Shown: piece after piece, positions 37,959 to 47,644 of the stretch
Position numbering within the stretch: position 1 is the stretch's first letter
How the letters are laid out: the number at the start of each line of letters is the position of its first letter
Assembly (NCBI GenBank): GCA_937923175.1
Contig: CALALB010000017.1
Location: 21,153-85,152 of the forward strand
Reading direction: 5' to 3'
DNA: 64,000 bases
Origin: an uncultured Chromatiaceae bacterium
GTDB taxonomy: Bacteria > Pseudomonadota > Gammaproteobacteria > Chromatiales > Chromatiaceae
Program-made: the position numbers and the translations under genes
The notes under the pieces: model-generated
Told to the model about the DNA's origin: nothing
Databases searched by the model: none
What the model saw: the letters and a program-made list of their open reading frames with translations, nothing else

Positions 37959-40049
37959 ATGCCGATGATGCCGACTGTACCCAGCACCTGTTACGAATGC
38001 GATGCCAATTGTCCGATCCAGGTCGAGCTCGATGCTCAGGGCGAACCCGTGGCCGTCCAGGGACCACCGGAATGCCCGCGCTGGGTCGTGCAACTGGATC
38101 GACGCAATCACCCCGAGCGCTTGCTCTATCCGCTGAAACGCGTCGGGCCACGCGGCAGCGGGCAGTTCGAACGGATCTCCTGGGATGAGGCGCTGCAGAC
38201 CATCGCTGAGCGCCTGACAGCGATCCGCGCGCGCTACGGTGCCCCTGCAGTGGCCTTTTTCGCCGGCTATACCAAGGAGGCACGGCCCCAGTTACAGCGT
38301 CTGGCCCATGCCTTTGGGTCACCGAATTATCTCACCGAAAGCGGTTGTTGTTTCTCGGCGACCCTGGTCGCCGAGAAGGTCACCTTTGGCTATCGGATCA
38401 AGACGACCTCAACCGTGCCCTCGCCCAAGACGCGCTGCCATCTCTTCTGGTCAACCAATCCACGCGGTTCCATCCCACCCTTTGAAGGTCACGGCCTGGC
38501 AAACCCAAGGCCAGAGCGCCGGCTGATCGTCGTCGATCCGCGCCGCACCCCCCTGGCCGAGCGCGCCGATGTCTTTCTGCAGATCCGGCCGGGGACCGAC
38601 GGGGCGCTGGCGCTCGGGTTTCATCATCTGATCTTTGCCCACGGCTGGCAGGACCAGGAGTTTCTCGACCAATGGTGCAGCGGGGTCGAACCGTTTAAGG
38701 CCTATGTTGCCGAGTTTACGCCGGAACGGGTGGCCGCGATCTGCGGGATCAAGCCTAATGACCTGCGCGCGGCGGCCGAGCTCTTTGCCACCACCCTGCC
38801 GGCACAGATCAGCCTTTCGCCGACTGCGACCGTCCAGCATAGCAATGGATTCCAAAACCATCGGGCGGTGATCCTGCTGTCGGCAGTGACCGGTAATCTG
38901 GACCGCGAAGGCGGCAATCGGTTCTTTAACGACAAGGTCCTGCCCAAATCCATCGATCTATTCGAGCATTGCCGCCAAAACCTGCCGCCGCGCATCGGCG
39001 AGGAGATCTATCCAGTCTGGACCAAATATTGGCCAGCAGGCCAAAGCATGCTGCTGCCTGATTGTATCCTCGAGGGTCGCCCGCAACAGGTACGGGCGCT
39101 GCTTGCGATGGGGATCAATACCGGCATGTGGCCGAACTCCAAGCGCATGGAGCAGGCGCTGGGGGCGCTCGAGTTTTTTGCGGCAAGCGATTTCTTTCAT
39201 AATCCGGCGACCCTTCAAGCAGACATCGTCCTGCCGGCAGCCACCAACCTCGAGCGCCCTGCCCTGATCGCCTATCCAGGTTGCGCCTATCAGGGCGAGC
39301 TGCGCTATCGGCGGGCAGTGGTCAAACCCCGGGGCGAGGCGCGTCCAGATGCCGAGATCTTTCTGGAGCTCGGCAAGCGATTGGGCATGGCCGATCTCTT
39401 TTGGAACGGCGATCTGGAGGCAAGCTGGGCCGAGGCCGCCCTGGGATTGCCAGAGGATATCCGCAGAGAGGTCTATGAAAACCCTGAGGGGGTCAAGGTC
39501 TATGCCCAGGCGATCGAAGACTTGGTCGAACATGGATTTCTGGATGCCGATCGGCTGTATCGGCTGCGGGGCTTTCCAACGCCCAGCGGTAAGGTCGAGT
39601 TCGATTCATCCGAGCTGCGCGCGTTTGGCCATGATGGACTCCCCCTCTACCGCGAGCCGGCTGAAAGCCCGCTGTCCACCCCTGAGCTTGCCCGCGATTA
39701 TCCATTGGTCTTAACGAGCGGGGCGCGCACCAAATATTTCACCCACTCCCAGCATCAGCGCTTTGCCCGGCTGCGCGCCTTCATCCCCCAGCCAGTGGTC
39801 GAGATCCATCCACTAGATGCCGCAGCGCGTGGGATTAGCGACGGCGATTGGGTGTTGGTGCGTTCGCCACGCGGTCGGGTGCGTTTCCAGGCGCGGGTAA
39901 CGGATGCGATCAAACCAGGGGTGGTCCATTGCCCCCATGGCTGGAACGAGGCCAATGTCAATGAGCTTACCGATGATCGGTATCTGGATCCGATCAGCGG
40001 TTTTCCTCCCTTTAAATCTAGCCTTTGTCAGGTCGAGCGGGCCGGGTGA
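37959..40049 (+). CDS. Cytoplasmic molybdopterin oxidoreductase (DMSO reductase/CISM superfamily)
   Basis: The 696-residue protein has the N-terminal [4Fe-4S] motif (Cys11, Cys14, Cys18, Cys39 as C-x2-C-x3-C-x20-C). Its last interval is shorter than the usual 26-34, and Arg stands where the CxKG lysine is expected. The Mo-binding domains include NYLTESGCCFSAT with Cys130-131 as candidate Mo ligand, FWSTNPRGSIPPF, and a C-terminal dinucleotide-binding domain (VVEIHPLDAAARGISDGDWV, SGFPPFKSSLC). No Tat signal is present. The adjacent gene is not an Fe-S or membrane subunit, so this is not a standard thiosulfate, polysulfide or formate enzyme complex. Its substrate is unknown. Confidence 0.88.
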   Translation: MPMMPTVPSTCYECDANCPIQVELDAQGEPVAVQGPPECPRWVVQLDRRNHPERLLYPLKRVGPRGSGQFERISWDEALQTIAERLTAIRARYGAPAVAFFAGYTKEARPQLQRLAHAFGSPNYLTESGCCFSATLVAEKVTFGYRIKTTSTVPSPKTRCHLFWSTNPRGSIPPFEGHGLANPRPERRLIVVDPRRTPLAERADVFLQIRPGTDGALALGFHHLIFAHGWQDQEFLDQWCSGVEPFKAYVAEFTPERVAAICGIKPNDLRAAAELFATTLPAQISLSPTATVQHSNGFQNHRAVILLSAVTGNLDREGGNRFFNDKVLPKSIDLFEHCRQNLPPRIGEEIYPVWTKYWPAGQSMLLPDCILEGRPQQVRALLAMGINTGMWPNSKRMEQALGALEFFAASDFFHNPATLQADIVLPAATNLERPALIAYPGCAYQGELRYRRAVVKPRGEARPDAEIFLELGKRLGMADLFWNGDLEASWAEAALGLPEDIRREVYENPEGVKVYAQAIEDLVEHGFLDADRLYRLRGFPTPSGKVEFDSSELRAFGHDGLPLYREPAESPLSTPELARDYPLVLTSGARTKYFTHSQHQRFARLRAFIPQPVVEIHPLDAAARGISDGDWVLVRSPRGRVRFQARVTDAIKPGVVHCPHGWNEANVNELTDDRYLDPISGFPPFKSSLCQVERAG

Positions 40050-40051
40050 TC

Positions 40052-40891
40052 ATGTTCCTCGGTATCCCCCCTGAGCGCAGCCATCTCTTTCATCCCCAAC
40101 CGCGCGCAGCGGTCGCTGTCACTGATCCAGCCGCTTGGCGGCTCTATCCGGATCATCGCCGGGTCTATGATCGGTTGCAACTCGCCTTGGACACTGGCCT
40201 GCTGGCTGCCCCCTGTGGTGTCGATCCCGGCGATTGTGGGGTGACGCCGGATGCACCAGTCTTTGTCAAACCGATCATCAATCTCTATGGGGCCGCCCGG
40301 CGGGCGGGTCTTTATCGCGCCGCCGAGGTTCCGCCTGAGCCGGGGCTATTTTGGTGCGAATATCTCCAGGGGGAGCACACCAGCACCGATTGCCTGGTCA
40401 GGGAGGGCGAGGTCTTATGGATGGGGCATAGCCTGGCCGCCGAGCGCAAGGATAAGGCTCGCCCGCTCTATTGGGAGGTGGGGGTCGAGCGTCCCGGACT
40501 CGAGCCGATCGTATGCGCCTGGGTCGAGCGCTATCTCGCCGATTATACGGGTCTATGCAACCTCGAGCTCATCGGCGGGCGACCGATCGAGGCGCATCTG
40601 CGCGGCTCGACCGGTTTTTTCGACCTCTATGGACCGCAGTTCATCCCTGCCTGGGTGACCCTGGTAGATGGGGGGGCTTTGAGCCCACCCCCGCCGCCCC
40701 CCGGCGGGCTGGTGATCTCGGTCTTTGGTAGGGAGGGGCTGACTAGGACTGAGCTTGCGGTAATCGCTGGCTCAGGCGCCAGGGTCTATCCAGATCCCAC
40801 AACCCCTGATCGGGTGGCGGTGATCCTCTGTCCAGACCGGGTGCAGGGATGGCGTCTGATCGAGACGCTGATTCAGACCACCTCCACCTAG
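40052..40891 (+). CDS. ATP-grasp-like protein, partner of the molybdopterin oxidoreductase
   Basis: The 279-residue product follows the oxidoreductase by two bases; a GTG start at 40046 would make them overlap. I do not know a named family, but the pattern fits an ATP-grasp core. FVKPIINLYG is a candidate ATP-binding Lys strand near residue 77, WCEYLQGEHTSTDCLV resembles the adenine-side loop, and LCNLELIGGRPIEAHLRGSTG gives the E...N/H...R metal-binding strand. The N-terminal pre-grasp domain seems short. A Pro-rich stretch (PPPPPPGG) leads to a small C-terminal alpha/beta domain. ATP-grasp enzymes join carboxylates to amines or thiols; what this one joins is open. Confidence 0.7.
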   Translation: MFLGIPPERSHLFHPQPRAAVAVTDPAAWRLYPDHRRVYDRLQLALDTGLLAAPCGVDPGDCGVTPDAPVFVKPIINLYGAARRAGLYRAAEVPPEPGLFWCEYLQGEHTSTDCLVREGEVLWMGHSLAAERKDKARPLYWEVGVERPGLEPIVCAWVERYLADYTGLCNLELIGGRPIEAHLRGSTGFFDLYGPQFIPAWVTLVDGGALSPPPPPPGGLVISVFGREGLTRTELAVIAGSGARVYPDPTTPDRVAVILCPDRVQGWRLIETLIQTTST

Positions 40892-40975
40892 GGCGCAGAT
40901 CGGCAGACAGAGGATTGAGGGCGGTCTAGCCTGGCCAGTATACAGATCACCTGCCCTGTCTGCGCCCAGGCTGGA

Positions 40976-41989
40976 TCAATAGCGGGGAAGCCCGATGTCC
41001 GCAAGGCCCAGAGATTCCATCAATCCCAGGCCGAGCAGGGCCCCAAAGCGGCGGGCAAACGTCTCGAGCAGATCGCGTTTCTTGGTGTATTCCACGATCT
41101 TTTCGGTACCGATCAAATCGCGCGCAACCTGGGAGGCGCTGCCTAGGCCATCGGCCAAACCCAATTCAACGGCCTTATCGCCGCTCCAGAACAGACCGCT
41201 GAATAGCTCATCGCCCCCCTTCAACCGGTCGCCCCGCCCGGACCTGACGGCAGCGATAAACTGCTGATGCAGTCGATCGAGCACGCCCTGGACAAAGGCG
41301 CGCTGCGTCTCAGTCAGGGGGGAGAATGGATCCAGGATGCCTTTGTTAACGCCGGCGGTCAGCAGACGCCGCTCGATACCCAGCTCTTCCATCGCCTTCT
41401 GGAAGCCGAAGCTGTCAATCCGCACCCCGATCGAGCCGACGAGACTGGCCTGGTCGACATAGATGGCATCGGCACCCACAGCAATGTAATAGCCGCCAGA
41501 GGCGCACAGATCCATGGCCACGGCATAGACCGGCAGGTCGCGCCCCTGCTCCTTTTTGTATTTTTCCTTGAGCCGCTTGATCTCTTGGTAGATATAGCCA
41601 GCCTGGACCGGGCTACCACCCGGGCTATTGATCCGCAGGATAATGCCTTTGACATGCCTGTTCTCGAAGGCGGCGCGCAGGGCGGCGATGATCCGGTCGG
41701 CGCTGGCATCCGCCTCGGGGACAATGAGCCCCTTGACCTCGATCAGAGCGGTATGGTCTTCACTGAGCTTGCTCAAATTGGAAAGGTCAGGCAGGTTAGC
41801 GACGATCAAGAGTCCGATCAGATACAGCAGCAACCCCAGCTTGAGGATCAGCGACCAGCGTTGGCGTCGGCGCTGCTCGGCCAAATATTCGAGCGCCAAA
41901 CGGTTGATCAGGGCACGCTCCCACTCGGGATGGCTGGGATCCGGCAGGTGCGTCTCTGGAGTCTTCCAAAATCTCCAATTCAGTTTCAT
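40976..41989 (-). CDS. sppA: Signal peptide peptidase SppA, S49 family
   Basis: SppA is a membrane-anchored serine protease that degrades cleaved signal peptides. The 337-residue short form has one N-terminal membrane helix (LILKLGLLLYLIGLLIVANL) and a single S49 domain. It includes GIILRINSPGGSP, the catalytic Ser in MDLCASGGYYIAVGAD and the Lys in LTAGVNKGILDPF. It is the first-listed partner of the conserved sppA-HAD-rluC set (transcribed rluC first). Confidence 0.93.
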   Translation of the reverse strand: MKLNWRFWKTPETHLPDPSHPEWERALINRLALEYLAEQRRRQRWSLILKLGLLLYLIGLLIVANLPDLSNLSKLSEDHTALIEVKGLIVPEADASADRIIAALRAAFENRHVKGIILRINSPGGSPVQAGYIYQEIKRLKEKYKKEQGRDLPVYAVAMDLCASGGYYIAVGADAIYVDQASLVGSIGVRIDSFGFQKAMEELGIERRLLTAGVNKGILDPFSPLTETQRAFVQGVLDRLHQQFIAAVRSGRGDRLKGGDELFSGLFWSGDKAVELGLADGLGSASQVARDLIGTEKIVEYTKKRDLLETFARRFGALLGLGLMESLGLADIGLPRY

Positions 41990-42010
41990 AGGGACCAGCG
42001 GGTTGGAGGG

Positions 42011-42676
42011 TCAGCGGTTACAACGGGCATGGGCAGCGAGCCAGGCACGCACTGCCCAGAGCGAATCCAGACAAGCCAGAGGTCTCCAGGCCAGCAGGCG
42101 ATCAGGGGGATGCACCCCGTGACAGACCGCAAGCGCGGCGACCCCGGCGTTGCGCGCCATCTCAAGATCATATTCGGTATCGCCGACCATCAGGGTCTCA
42201 CTGGGTTTTACCCCTAGGGTCTCCATTAACTCGATCAACATCTGGGGATGGGGCTTGGAGCGGGTCTCATCGGCGGTCCGGGTGGCGGCGAAGATCCCGG
42301 CAAGACCGGTCTTAGCCAAAGATTGATTCAGACCAACCCGACTCTTGCCGGTGGCCACGGCCAATAGATATCCCTGTTCATCGAGCCAGCTCAGGGTCTC
42401 ACGCGCCCCGGGAAAGAGTTCTGAGGGGATCTGGTCATCGCCTAAGAAATGATGGCGATAGCGGTGCGCCAGTTCAGCGCGCAGGGCAGCATCGCCTTGG
42501 GGCAACAAACGCGCGAGTGCCTCATCCAGCCCCAGACCAATCACCTCCCGGGCCAGATCGGGCTGGAGTTCAGGCAGGCCGAGGTCGGAGAATGCAGTCT
42601 GCAGACAGGCGATGATTCGGGCCTCCGAATCCATCAGGGTCCCGTCCCAATCGAAGACGATCAGTGCCAGATTCAT
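42011..42676 (-). CDS. HAD-family hydrolase (phosphoglycolate phosphatase-like)
   Basis: The 221-residue phosphatase has motif I VFDWDGTLMDSEARI, a helical cap, motif II VATGKSR, the Lys motif SKPHPQ and motif IV MVGDTEYDLEMARNAG. Its position between rluC and sppA is the one seen in many gammaproteobacteria, where it is annotated as a Gph-like phosphatase. Its start overlaps the rluC stop by 4 bases. The substrate is unproven. Confidence 0.9.
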   Translation of the reverse strand: MNLALIVFDWDGTLMDSEARIIACLQTAFSDLGLPELQPDLAREVIGLGLDEALARLLPQGDAALRAELAHRYRHHFLGDDQIPSELFPGARETLSWLDEQGYLLAVATGKSRVGLNQSLAKTGLAGIFAATRTADETRSKPHPQMLIELMETLGVKPSETLMVGDTEYDLEMARNAGVAALAVCHGVHPPDRLLAWRPLACLDSLWAVRAWLAAHARCNR

Positions 42677-43707
42677 GGCTGACCCGTTTGCCAGCAGCGC
42701 CCGGTTCGCCCCTCCAGCAGCGCCAAAAAATCTCGCAAAGGCGCTGGCAAAGGGGCCTGGATCCGGAGCGGTCGGGGCATGGAGTCAAGCTGAAAACCAA
42801 CCAAGGCGGCGTGGAGAAAAAGTCGCGTCAATCCATGGGCCTTGAGCCAGCGATTGGCGGATTCATCGCCATATTTGGGGTCGCCGGCCAAAGGCAACCC
42901 AAGATGGGCGGCATGGACGCGGATCTGATGGGTGCGGCCGGTCAAGAGCTCTGCCTCGACCAGGGTCAGGGTCCGCCCCTCCAACGTAAAACGCCCCAGC
43001 CGCCGCAAGCGGGTCTGTGCCGGCCTGCCGGACCGATGATCGACCCGCACCATCCGTTCGCCGCTCGCCAGGACATTTTTTCTAAGCGGCACATCGACCA
43101 GAATCCTCGGGTGCTCCAGGTCGCCCACGAGCAAGGCCAGATAGCGCTTGTCCATTCGGCCCTCGCGGATCAGGGTATGGAGGGCACGTAGGGCGCTGCG
43201 GCGCTTGCAGACCAGAAGACACCCCGAGGTCTCCCGGTCGAGCCGGTGGACCAGTTCCAGTTCCTGACCTGGGCGCAGCAGGCGCAGAGACTCGATCAGA
43301 CCCAGGCTGAGGCCGCTGCCACCATGCACCGCCAGACCTGCCGGCTTGTCGATGATCAAAAGGCGCTCATCCTCATGCAAGACGCTGTGTTCCAACCAGG
43401 CGAGCCGATTGGGGGCGCGCATTACCCCAGTAGGCGGAACCCCAAGACGTACTGGCGGGATGCGCACCTCGTCGCCGACGCATAACCGGTGATCGGCCCG
43501 CACCCGCCCCCTGTTGACCCGGATCTCACCGCGTCTGAGCAACCGGTAGAGATGGCTCGGCGGCACCCCCTTGAGTACCCGGCGCAAGAAGTTGTCGATA
43601 CGCTGGCCTGCGGTCTCGGCATCGACCGCAATATATTGCACCCCTGGGGTGCTGCCCTCATCTCCAAGGCTAGGCACGCTAGCTGAATTCAATACTGATG
43701 GACTCAC
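42673..43707 (-). CDS. rluC: 23S rRNA pseudouridine(955/2504/2580) synthase
   Basis: RluC modifies three uridines in 23S rRNA. The 344-residue protein has an N-terminal S4 domain (AGQRIDNFLRRVLKGVPPSHLYRLLRRGEIRVN), the catalytic motif LVHRLDRETSGCLLVCK with its Asp, and GRTHQIRVHAAHLGLPLAGD. The start is GTG at 43707. It is divergent from rne, an arrangement conserved in gammaproteobacteria. Confidence 0.93.
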   Translation of the reverse strand: MSPSVLNSASVPSLGDEGSTPGVQYIAVDAETAGQRIDNFLRRVLKGVPPSHLYRLLRRGEIRVNRGRVRADHRLCVGDEVRIPPVRLGVPPTGVMRAPNRLAWLEHSVLHEDERLLIIDKPAGLAVHGGSGLSLGLIESLRLLRPGQELELVHRLDRETSGCLLVCKRRSALRALHTLIREGRMDKRYLALLVGDLEHPRILVDVPLRKNVLASGERMVRVDHRSGRPAQTRLRRLGRFTLEGRTLTLVEAELLTGRTHQIRVHAAHLGLPLAGDPKYGDESANRWLKAHGLTRLFLHAALVGFQLDSMPRPLRIQAPLPAPLRDFLALLEGRTGRCWQTGQP

Positions 43708-44274
43708 TGCATCCTCGCTGCCAGGACCAATGATACCAGGGCCTCGCTCGCCTCAATCCCAAAACCGAGCCAATCGCTCAATTGCTGTCAATAGGGTTCA
43801 TTGATACCATTAACGACTTGCGCTGGCCTAGCGAGCACAGATCCAGACCGGAGCGGCACGTGCATTCAGGGATTCGCACCCGACGCCTATCCAAACGGCG
43901 CCAGTCTGCCATCAATCCCTCACGCCGGCACCCGACCCCTATCCAAATGCACCGGGCGCATCCATGCTCTCCCTCCCGCGCCTTATGCCGAGCGCGGGTG
44001 CATTCTACACCGAGTGCCTGTTGGGATGGGTGGTGTATCGGCCAGCGCTGCCGGTATCACGTGAGCCGTTTCCCAGCGGGCAGGCTGCCCGCAGGAGCGG
44101 CGGGCCTCCCCACTGGACCCGTCAATCATGATTCATCGGCGCAGACCTGCCTGCGCCCCAGACTGTACAGGCGCGGTTTTGCGATCCGCGACAAGGTCGG
44201 CAAGCGATCTGCCTGTGAGTCGTACGCAGATAGTTGGCAGGTCCTGCACCGCGATAAGCAGGATAAAACATCAC
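43708..44274 (+). promoter_or_regulatory. Long rne leader and rluC-rne divergent promoter region
   Basis: This 567-base stretch has no credible gene. A candidate plus-strand promoter is TTGCTG (43782-43787), a 17-base spacer and TACCAT (43805-43810). It would give a leader of about 460 bases for rne. The leader has a perfect GCGGGCA-GGC-TGCCCGC hairpin (44076-44092). RNase E in E. coli autoregulates through hairpins in a similarly long 5' leader, so the same is likely here, by analogy. Confidence 0.4.
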
Positions 44275-46644
44275 ATGAAACGCATGCTGATCAATGCAAC
44301 TCAACCGGAGGAGTTGCGGGTGGCGACTGTCGATGGGCAGTTGCTCTACAACCTCGATATCGAGACACCCGGACGCGAACAAAAAAAGGCCAATATCTAC
44401 AAGGGTATCATCACCCGCGTCGAACCCAGCCTTGAGGCTGCCTTTGTCGATTATGGCGCCGAGCGCCACGGCTTCCTGCCGCTCAAGGAGATCGCCCGGA
44501 CCTATTTGGAGCCAGAGGCGCTCAAACCGGGCAACCGGATCAATATCAAGGAGGCCGTCAAGGAGGGCCGCGAGGTCATCGTCCAGATCGACAAGGAGGA
44601 ACGCGGCACCAAGGGCGCGGCCCTGACCACCTTCATCTCCCTGGCTGGGCGCTATCTGGTCCTCATGCCCAATAACCCGCGCGCCGGTGGGGTATCACGG
44701 CGTATCGAGGGTCAAGAGCGTGCCGAACTGCGTCAGGTGATGAGCCAACTTCGGATCCCCGAGGACATGGGTTTGATCGTGCGCACTGCCGGTGTCGGCA
44801 AAAGCCTCGAGGAACTGCAATGGGATCTGGACTATCTGCTTCAGCTCTGGCAGGCCATCCTCCATTCGAGCGAGGGACGCAAGGCACCCTTTTTGATCTA
44901 TCAGGAAAGCGATGTCATCATTCGCTCGATCCGCGATTATCTGCGCGCCGATATCGGCGAGATCGTCATTGACGACCGGGCAGTCTATGAGCGGGCCGAG
45001 AACTTCATCCGCCAGGTAATGCCGCAGAATCTTAAGAAATTGCGGCTTTATCAGGATGAGGTACCGCTGTTCACCCGCTATCAGATCGAAAGCCAGATCG
45101 AATCGGCCTTTCAGCGCGAGGTGCGTCTACCCTCGGGCGGATCCATCGTCATCGATCATACCGAGGCCCTGACCTCGATCGATATCAACTCGGCGCGCGC
45201 CACCAAGGGGGCGGACATCGAGGAGACGGCACTCACCACCAACCTGGAGGCTGCCGACGAGATCGCCCGTCAATTGCGTCTACGCGATCTGGGGGGGCTC
45301 TTCGTCATTGATTTCATCGACATGACCCCTCCCAAGCATCAGCGGGCCGTCGAAGAACGACTGCGCGAGGCGTTTAAACAGGATCGCGCCCGGGTCCAGA
45401 TCTCGCGTATCTCGCGTTTCGGGTTGCTGGAGATGTCGCGTCAGCGTTTGCGTCCGTCGCTCGGCGAATCCAGCCAGGAGATCTGCCCGCGTTGTAAGGG
45501 GCGGGGCACCATCCGTAGCGTCGAATCGCTCGCCCTTTCGATCCTGCGTCTCATCGAGGAGGAGGCGCTCAAAGAGAACACCGAGCGCATCCACGCCCAG
45601 TTGCCGGTCAGTGTCGCCACCTTTTTGCTCAATGAAAAGCGCCGCGCCATCCTCGATATCGAGCAGCGTCACGACGTCGAGATCCTGCTGATCCCCAACG
45701 AGCATCTCCAGACACCCGATTACACAATCGAACGCATCCGCAGCCAGGACCTTGCCAACAGGCCGCCCGAGGATCAGCCGAGCTATCGGCTCAAGGAGGC
45801 CCCTGAACCAAGCCAGTCCACCCTGTCCTATTATGTCAAGCCGATCCAGCCGGTGCGCCCCGAGGAGCCAGCGGTCAAGCTCATAGCCCCGAGCGTCCCG
45901 GCACCGCGTCAACCGGAGCGCGCACCCCCAGGGTCATCGGCAAGCCGTCCCGAGGCTGGGCGCGGTGAGTCCGAGAGCCTGCTGAAACGTATCTGGACTG
46001 GGCTCTTTCAGTCGCGTTTGTCCGAAGGCTCGTCTGCCGATGCCTCAACCGCAGACAGATCCAGCCAAGGCGCCCAGTCGGCTCAAACCCCTGACCCCGC
46101 CTGCAAGACAGGGGGGGTGGATCCCGAACCAGCGCCTCAGACAGCGATCAGGCGACCAGATCAGGAACCGGGCGATCGGCTGCTCTCGACCGAGGCCGAG
46201 GCGCTTGGGGAGCAGATCGATGATGAGCCGCGGGTCCGATCGTCGCGTCCGAATGGCCGGTCGCGTCAGCCACGGCGCCTCACCCGCCCTGATGAATCCT
46301 CGGCCGATCAGGGCCCAATCCTCCAGAGCGATCCATCCAGCTCTGCAGAAGGTGAGGAGGATGGATCTGCCCAGGATCGGCCCGAGTCATCGGCGCTGCC
46401 TGGTGAAGGTGCAAATGGTCTGCAACCTGCCCCCTGTCCACGCTCGCCGCGCCGGCGGCGCGGTGGGCGCCACCGGCGCCGGTCTGTCAAGGCTGCTCGA
46501 GACGGCATCGAGGCGGGAGGCAATGATGAGACCAGGGATCCGGCTCAGGAAACAGCGGCGAGCCATCCCTCCCCTGAGCCGCAGGTGCAGACCCTCTCTC
46601 CTGCCTCTGATCCAAACCCGGGACAGACCGAGCCCCAAGGATAG
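44275..46644 (+). CDS. rne: Ribonuclease E
   Basis: RNase E is the main mRNA-decay endonuclease and degradosome scaffold. The 789-residue protein starts [21 protein letters not shown]. It has the S1 domain ([23 protein letters not shown]), the catalytic Asp motifs ([13 protein letters not shown] and [11 protein letters not shown]) and the zinc link ([12 protein letters not shown]). After about residue 520 the tail is disordered, rich in Pro, Ser, Arg and Glu, with an Arg-rich patch ([12 protein letters not shown]). The ORF is open 49 codons upstream, but ATG 44275 matches the family. Confidence 0.96.
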   Translation: MKRMLINATQPEELRVATVDGQLLYNLDIETPGREQKKANIYKGIITRVEPSLEAAFVDYGAERHGFLPLKEIARTYLEPEALKPGNRINIKEAVKEGREVIVQIDKEERGTKGAALTTFISLAGRYLVLMPNNPRAGGVSRRIEGQERAELRQVMSQLRIPEDMGLIVRTAGVGKSLEELQWDLDYLLQLWQAILHSSEGRKAPFLIYQESDVIIRSIRDYLRADIGEIVIDDRAVYERAENFIRQVMPQNLKKLRLYQDEVPLFTRYQIESQIESAFQREVRLPSGGSIVIDHTEALTSIDINSARATKGADIEETALTTNLEAADEIARQLRLRDLGGLFVIDFIDMTPPKHQRAVEERLREAFKQDRARVQISRISRFGLLEMSRQRLRPSLGESSQEICPRCKGRGTIRSVESLALSILRLIEEEALKENTERIHAQLPVSVATFLLNEKRRAILDIEQRHDVEILLIPNEHLQTPDYTIERIRSQDLANRPPEDQPSYRLKEAPEPSQSTLSYYVKPIQPVRPEEPAVKLIAPSVPAPRQPERAPPGSSASRPEAGRGESESLLKRIWTGLFQSRLSEGSSADASTADRSSQGAQSAQTPDPACKTGGVDPEPAPQTAIRRPDQEPGDRLLSTEAEALGEQIDDEPRVRSSRPNGRSRQPRRLTRPDESSADQGPILQSDPSSSAEGEEDGSAQDRPESSALPGEGANGLQPAPCPRSPRRRRGGRHRRRSVKAARDGIEAGGNDETRDPAQETAASHPSPEPQVQTLSPASDPNPGQTEPQG

Positions 46645-46820
46645 GCGCCAAGTGGACACCTGGTCTGCCTGGGCAGGGCCGATCCGTGCGCAGTCCGTGG
46701 AATCCCGCGCTCCGGTCAGGCAGTGAGCAGGGAGTGGGTCGATTGCCTCGCGATCTGCAGGTCTGCGTGGAGGCTGCGCGCAATGGCCCGGGCAGCCCAG
46801 CCCTCTGGTCGGGGCGTGGG

Positions 46821-46838
46821 TTCACCCCTAGGGGTGAA
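46821..46838. repeat. Perfect 18-bp palindrome between convergent rne and LMW phosphatase genes
   Basis: TTCACCCC and GGGGTGAA flank a central TA with no loop. A loopless palindrome is a poor terminator and a good protein-binding shape. The flanking gap of about 240 bases has no ORF I would support. Confidence 0.35.
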
Positions 46839-46886
46839 AAGGCAGGCGCCGGATGCGCGCCGCCCCGTCCAGGCGCCACTCAGCCG

Positions 46887-47384
46887 CTACCCCTGGGCCA
46901 GATAACGCTGCTTGATGTCATCCAATAGACCGCGCGCGGCTTGCTCGATCAGGTCAAACACCTGTTCGAAGCCGCGCTGTCCACCATAATAGGGATCCGG
47001 AACCTCACGGATTCCGAGTTGGGGCGCAAAGTCCATCAATAGCTGGACCTTGGTTTCCAGCCCCTGCGGACAGAGCCGGTGCAGATAGGCATAGTTGTCG
47101 CGATCCATCGCCAGGATATAGTCGAAACGCTGGAAATCCCCCGGTTCGATCTGACGGGCCCGCAGGTCGCTGAGATCGATCCCCCGGGCACGGGCGGTCT
47201 GCTGGGCCCGCGGGTCTGGCGACTCACCCAGATGATAGGCGTGGGTGCCGGCAGAATCGATCTCGATCCAATGGCCGAGACCCTCCTCCCTAACCAGCTT
47301 GCGAAAAACGCCCTGCGCGGTCGGCGAGCGGCAGATATTGCCCATACAGACGAATAGGACCCTGATGGTTCGACCTGTGCTCAT
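46887..47384 (-). CDS. Low-molecular-weight protein-tyrosine phosphatase
   Basis: The 165-residue product has the P-loop VLFVCMGNICRSPTAQGVF (C-x5-R) at the N-terminus and the general-acid motif VPDPYYGGQRGFEQV near the C-terminus. This is a complete small cysteine phosphatase of normal length. No kinase or polysaccharide genes adjoin it, so its target is unknown. Confidence 0.93.
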   Translation of the reverse strand: MSTGRTIRVLFVCMGNICRSPTAQGVFRKLVREEGLGHWIEIDSAGTHAYHLGESPDPRAQQTARARGIDLSDLRARQIEPGDFQRFDYILAMDRDNYAYLHRLCPQGLETKVQLLMDFAPQLGIREVPDPYYGGQRGFEQVFDLIEQAARGLLDDIKQRYLAQG

Positions 47385-47614
47385 CGCTGATCCTCAAGCC
47401 CGGGGTTTGGGATAACACTGATGACTCACTGGGAAGTAGCAAAAGGCGCCCTGCCATTCTGGACTCGGCCGGAATCCGGCTCGATTGAACCTCTAGCCAG
47501 CGGTGCCTAGCAACGGGCAAGGGCCGGGCAGGGACGCAGTCCAATAGGTTTTCGAGAGCCTCCTCACACCCTGAGATCTGCCCTCCAGGACAATCGGGAG
47601 GGCCTGTTAACCTT

Positions 47615-47643
47615 CGCCCTACCCTGCGCGCGGGAGTAGGGCG
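47615..47643 (-). terminator. Stem-loop immediately after nudB
   Basis: CGCCCTAC and GTAGGGCG form an 8-bp stem with an internal CCC...GGG pairing, starting two bases after the nudB stop. There is no T-tract, so it may be a 3'-end stabiliser or a Rho-assisted terminator. Confidence 0.45.
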
Positions 47644-47644
47644 A

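Noticed and set aside
38000..39700. Reading the Mo enzyme as periplasmic thiosulfate or polysulfide reductase
   Set aside because: There is no Tat signal and no B or C subunit gene next to it.
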